A stretch of 8,503 bases of DNA, from assembly GCA_910585235.1 (NCBI GenBank), contig CAJUCM010000026.1, positions 12,488 to 20,990 of the forward strand, read 5' to 3'. Below, one piece after another: positions 6,130-8,503 of this stretch. How positions within the stretch are numbered: the stretch's first letter is position 1; each line of letters begins with the position of its first letter. The notes under the pieces were generated by a model. The model was not told the origin of the DNA. It did not search any database and saw only the letters and a list, made by a program, of their open reading frames with translations. The translations under genes and the position numbers were made by a program. Origin of the DNA: an uncultured Christensenella sp. Its GTDB lineage: Bacteria > Bacillota > Clostridia > Christensenellales > Borkfalkiaceae.

Positions 6130-7439
6130 TCGTCATCCTCCGTAAAGCGGAAATGCACCGCGCAAAACCGCGCTTCGACGGCGTTTGCGGGTTCCACGCC
6201 GATTTTAAGTCCGAATCCGTAGCCGCGCAGGGGCGAACGGAATTTCAGAATTTCATTCGCCTTGCCCGATACCGTTCTCGTGCCGCGGTTTGAAGTCACG
6301 CTGACGCGAAATTCCCCCTCTCCCTCGATCAGAACCGCGCGGAGCATCTTTTCCCCGTCGGGTCCGAGCGCGATCTTTTCCGCCGTAAAATAGGGCGTGA
6401 AATTTTCGGGGATCCCCCGCTTCGTCAGGCGGTACGCATAGATCCCGCGGGTAAAATAGAGCTCGTCCCCCGCGGCGACGTCCGCCGCGCCGTTCACGAT
6501 AAAATGCCCCTCCCGCTGTTCGGGATCGTAACAGTAAATCACCCGTTCCCCGTCCGCATTCGTGACGAGCGCATAATATCTTCCGCAGTGGGAGACCGCC
6601 TTCACAGGTTTCGTGAAATCGATCTCCCCGGAACGGGAATGTTCCGCAAGCGCGGAGGACGCGCCGTTGAAGAGATAGAACCCTCCGTCCGTAAAATATC
6701 CGACGTTCTCGCCGCACGGCGCCACGCTGTTCTGAACGAGCGCGCCGCATTTCATGGGCATATGCACAACCTTGAAATTGAGCTCGTCCCCCAAAGCGCG
6801 CAGACAGCTGATCCCGTGTCTGCGGAACAGATAGAGCTTATCCTTATAGGGCTGCATTCCCAGAATTTCGCCCGCCTCGTCCGAAACGGTTTCGAGATAC
6901 CCCGCCCCGAAGCGCGCCTCCGTCCAGTTCTGCATTGCAAGCGGTCCCGAATAGGAGACGCGCGATTTTTTCGCCGTAAAGAGTCTGTCGTGAAAGATCG
7001 CCGCGCAGACCCCGCCCTTGTTCGTGCCGACGGTGGCGGTGGCGTTTCCGTTGAGTTGAAGAACGTGTTCGCTCGTCACGCAATAAAACTCTTCGTTCCC
7101 CGATTTGTTGAAATAATGCAGAACGCGGTACGGCTCAAACGTCTTTGAATAGATATTTTCGTATCCGGACTTATCCGCTTTCATGCTGTACAGATACTTC
7201 ATTTCGGGATCGAATCCGAACACGCGTCCGGGGACCGCGGCAACGCCCGTGGGTCTGGGGCGCGACCCCGCGACGGGCAACGTAAAATCCACCGCTTCCC
7301 CTTCGGCGACGACAAGTCCCCCGCCGTCCTCCCGCATGTGAAAGGTGCGGCGGCGGTGATTTTCTAAAAGTTCCTTTGCCGAAAGGCGCAGGAGCGCCGT
7401 CTTTTCTTCGAGCGCCTGCAACGCCCCGCCGATCATCAT
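6126..7439 (-). CDS. Beta-propeller-like phage tail hub/stabilisation protein
   Basis: A 437-residue protein with little helix beyond its N-terminus. From about residue 70 to 340 it shows repeated blade-like strands of the pattern 'D-[R/K]-L-[F/Y]-...-aromatic': DRLFTAKKSRVSYSG, DKLYLFRRHGISCL, VGYFTDGGFYLFNG, RYYALV...RVIYCYD and DELYFTRGIYAYRL. The last 80 residues look like a beta-sandwich. A Trp-Thr-Glu segment after the Tyr-Ser-Gly motif, followed by 'ILGMQPYKDKLYLF', resembles the 'site of interest, then probe the value' layout of the P22 gp10-type DNA-stabilising hub and other short-tail propellers. The similarity is of pattern, not a match I could compute. I chose ATG at 7439: GAGGAG lies 6 bases upstream and it forms an ATGA overlap with the adaptor stop; ATG at 7445 abuts the ribosome site and is less likely. 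It would close the portal-adaptor channel in a short-tailed virion. Confidence 0.65.
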   Translation of the reverse strand: MMIGGALQALEEKTALLRLSAKELLENHRRRTFHMREDGGGLVVAEGEAVDFTLPVAGSRPRPTGVAAVPGRVFGFDPEMKYLYSMKADKSGYENIYSKTFEPYRVLHYFNKSGNEEFYCVTSEHVLQLNGNATATVGTNKGGVCAAIFHDRLFTAKKSRVSYSGPLAMQNWTEARFGAGYLETVSDEAGEILGMQPYKDKLYLFRRHGISCLRALGDELNFKVVHMPMKCGALVQNSVAPCGENVGYFTDGGFYLFNGASSALAEHSRSGEIDFTKPVKAVSHCGRYYALVTNADGERVIYCYDPEQREGHFIVNGAADVAAGDELYFTRGIYAYRLTKRGIPENFTPYFTAEKIALGPDGEKMLRAVLIEGEGEFRVSVTSNRGTRTVSGKANEILKFRSPLRGYGFGLKIGVEPANAVEARFCAVHFRFTEDDE

Positions 7440-8008
7440 ACCCATCTCCTCGAACGGATGCTCACCGTTCTTCTCAGCAGATTTTTGGCGCGGAGCGCGT
7501 CGCGGAATTTTTTATCCCAAACGGCGGCGCGCCCCGTCTCGCCGTTGACAAGGCAGTACTGCGCGGCAACGCCGAGCGCCAGAAGCCGTGCCGACACGCC
7601 GCACGCGGAAAGTTCGGACTCCTCGTCAAAAGAACTTTTCGTCGTCGGAATGCAGTCGTAAACGACGGTAGCCGCTCCCTGCCAGCCGTCGCTCATCAGA
7701 ATATAGGCGGGATACGCCGCAAACCTTGCAAGGTACCCGCCGCATATCACTTTGCGGATATGGACGGGAACGCACGAAAACGCCGTATAGTAGATCCTGT
7801 TTTCGCCGACCTCGACCGTCTCCTCCTTTCTGATCGCGCAATAATCGAGCGCGACCTCGTTTTCGACGAAGTTATAGGCGCGGAGCAATGCGTCGCGTTC
7901 GAGCTTTTCTTCTGCGGAAAGTCCGCTCTCCTCACTGCCGAATACGGGGATCAGATCCTCTCTGCCGAGGCACGACGCCGCCTCCGTAAGCACTTCTTTG
8001 ACCGTCAT
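7436..8008 (-). CDS. Phage head-tail adaptor-like protein
   Basis: A 190-residue protein with the layout of head-tail connectors of the HK97 gp6 / P22 gp4 / T7 gp11 sort: an N-terminal helix (TVKEVLTEAASCLG), a second helix (about 36-60), a central beta part (RIYYTAF...VHIRKVI, then ATVVYDCIP), and a C-terminal helical block (about 132-175) with LLALGVAAQYCLVNGETGRAA and then a WDKKFRDAL helix. The last block is typical: adaptors end with an alanine-rich helix followed by a Trp-containing helix. No signal peptide or membrane segment is seen. ATG at 8008 has AAGGAGG about 7 bases upstream. It lies between the capsid and hub genes, which is the normal place for an adaptor, and its stop overlaps the next start in ATGA. 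The assignment to connectors rests on layout and context; which connector subfamily is unclear. Confidence 0.65.
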   Translation of the reverse strand: MTVKEVLTEAASCLGREDLIPVFGSEESGLSAEEKLERDALLRAYNFVENEVALDYCAIRKEETVEVGENRIYYTAFSCVPVHIRKVICGGYLARFAAYPAYILMSDGWQGAATVVYDCIPTTKSSFDEESELSACGVSARLLALGVAAQYCLVNGETGRAAVWDKKFRDALRAKNLLRRTVSIRSRRWV

Positions 8009-8026
8009 TTTCTCCTCCTTGTATTA

Positions 8027-8055
8027 CTCCGCCCGTCCGAAACGGACGGGCGGAG
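8027..8055 (-). other. Strong intercistronic hairpin after the capsid gene
   Basis: A perfect 13-base-pair GC-rich stem (8027-8039 with 8043-8055) closes a three-base loop, 6 bases after the capsid stop codon and before the adaptor ribosome site. No T-run follows on either strand, so it is not a standard intrinsic terminator. It may protect the capsid mRNA from 3' decay or mark a processing point, so that capsid is made in excess of the adaptor. Confidence 0.85.
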
Positions 8056-8061
8056 AAAACG

Positions 8062-8503
8062 TTACGCCTCGGTGATCCCCGAAAGACGCGCCTGTCCCGC
8101 GGGACGGTAACACATGAGTTCCGCATACTTTACGAGCGTCGCGCGGAATACGGGTTTATCCGCAAGCTGTTTGAGCACCTTTCCGTCCTCCCCTTCGAGC
8201 CACTGCCAATCGCAGAGCTGATGAAGCCCGAAGTCCTCCGTATTCAGAAGGTACATGGTGTTTTTCTGGCAGAACCTGTCCGTCACAATGGGAATGCCGT
8301 TGAAAGAGATCGCGCGGAATCCGCCTTCGAGTTCCATCGTTTCGATCTGACGGTACGCGGAAAGCGTATTGAAGAACGCGCGGCGCACGCCGGGGGAAGT
8401 GACGATAAAATTGATCTTGCTTCCCGAACGCTCCTCGACGGCGTCGATCGCCTTTTGCAGAACGTTCTCGGTGAGATCGCCCACGGAATCCGCCTTGTAG
8501 GGT
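8062..8503 (-). CDS. Phage major capsid protein, C-terminal part (N-terminus beyond the window)
   Basis: The frame stays open to the right edge, so only the last 146 or so residues are seen; the GTG at 8484 is internal, since coding sequence continues upstream of it. The segment has the look of an HK97-fold capsid: a P-domain-like helix (NVLQKAIDAVEER) followed by the strand INFIVTSPGVRRAF, then FNGIPIVTDRFC, TMYLLNTEDFGLHQL, and a closing strand/helix set with ATLVKYAELMCYRPAGQARLSGI. The pattern 'Phe-x-Gly-Ile-Pro-Ile-Val-x-Asp ... Cys ... Tyr-Leu-Leu-Asn' and a final 'x-Tyr-x-x-Leu-x-x-x-x-Pro-x-x-x-x-x-Leu-x-Gly-Ile' is common to many capsid proteins of clostridial phages. The gene is followed by a strong hairpin and the adaptor gene. 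Capsid is well supported; the exact capsid family is not. Confidence 0.8.
   Translation of the reverse strand, partial: PYKADSVGDLTENVLQKAIDAVEERSGSKINFIVTSPGVRRAFFNTLSAYRQIETMELEGGFRAISFNGIPIVTDRFCQKNTMYLLNTEDFGLHQLCDWQWLEGEDGKVLKQLADKPVFRATLVKYAELMCYRPAGQARLSGITEA

Noticed and set aside
5578..6222. Plus-strand frame (214 codons) opposite the 163-residue phage gene
   Set aside because: The minus-strand gene has an ATGA-coupled start and a ribosome site; the plus-strand frame crosses the gene boundary and has neither.
8027..8055. Reading the capsid-adaptor hairpin as a rho-independent terminator
   Set aside because: No T-run follows on either strand, and a coupled set of genes continues right after it.
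7376..8110. Plus-strand frame (244 codons) opposite the adaptor gene
   Set aside because: It spans the hairpin and two genes of the opposite strand, is Arg-rich, and shows no motif or ribosome site.

Overview
The window looks like a chromosomal segment of an endospore-forming member of the Bacillota, most likely an uncultured clostridium. It carries a spoVAC gene, Bacillota-type Shine-Dalgarno sequences (AAAGGAGG, GGAGG), sigma-A type promoters, and a DegV protein of the fatty-acid-binding kind common in that phylum. I cannot name the family or genus from the sequence alone.

Layout. At the left end, on the plus strand, is the 3' part of a degV-family gene (positions 1-761). It ends at a strong hairpin terminator (779-814) that it shares with the genes converging from the right. 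Everything else reads on the minus strand, so the following runs from right to left in the order of transcription. (a) 8503-5638 is a phage structural operon: the C-terminal part of an HK97-fold major capsid protein, a strong intercistronic hairpin, a head-tail adaptor-like protein, a beta-propeller-like tail or hub protein, and a 163-residue protein of unknown function. The last three are joined by ATGA stop/start overlaps. (b) 5637-5024 holds a leader with a possible sigma-G promoter, then spoVAC, without spoVAD or spoVAE beside it. (c) 4993-4689 is a self-contained unit: promoter, a 65-residue DUF1858 protein with a CxxC motif, and a terminator. (d) 4623-825 is a two-gene operon for a heterodimeric ABC exporter. 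Its strong sigma-A promoter carries a perfect palindrome over the -10 box, and its genes overlap by 11 bases.

How the genes work together. The two ABC half-transporters complement each other. The first has a degenerate Walker B and H-loop but a good signature motif. The second has a catalytic Walker B Glu and H-loop His but an altered signature. Together they would give one active and one degenerate ATP site. The phage genes follow the order capsid, adaptor, hub, which is normal for a short-tailed (podovirus-like) virion, and upstream portal and terminase genes would be expected beyond 8503. The phage module stops directly against spoVAC with no clear terminator between them. This junction is the most interesting part of the window: it could be a prophage edge, a remnant, or a structural cassette kept next to a sporulation gene. 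There is no stretch over 300 bases without a gene, and I saw no tRNA, rRNA, CRISPR array or insertion sequence.
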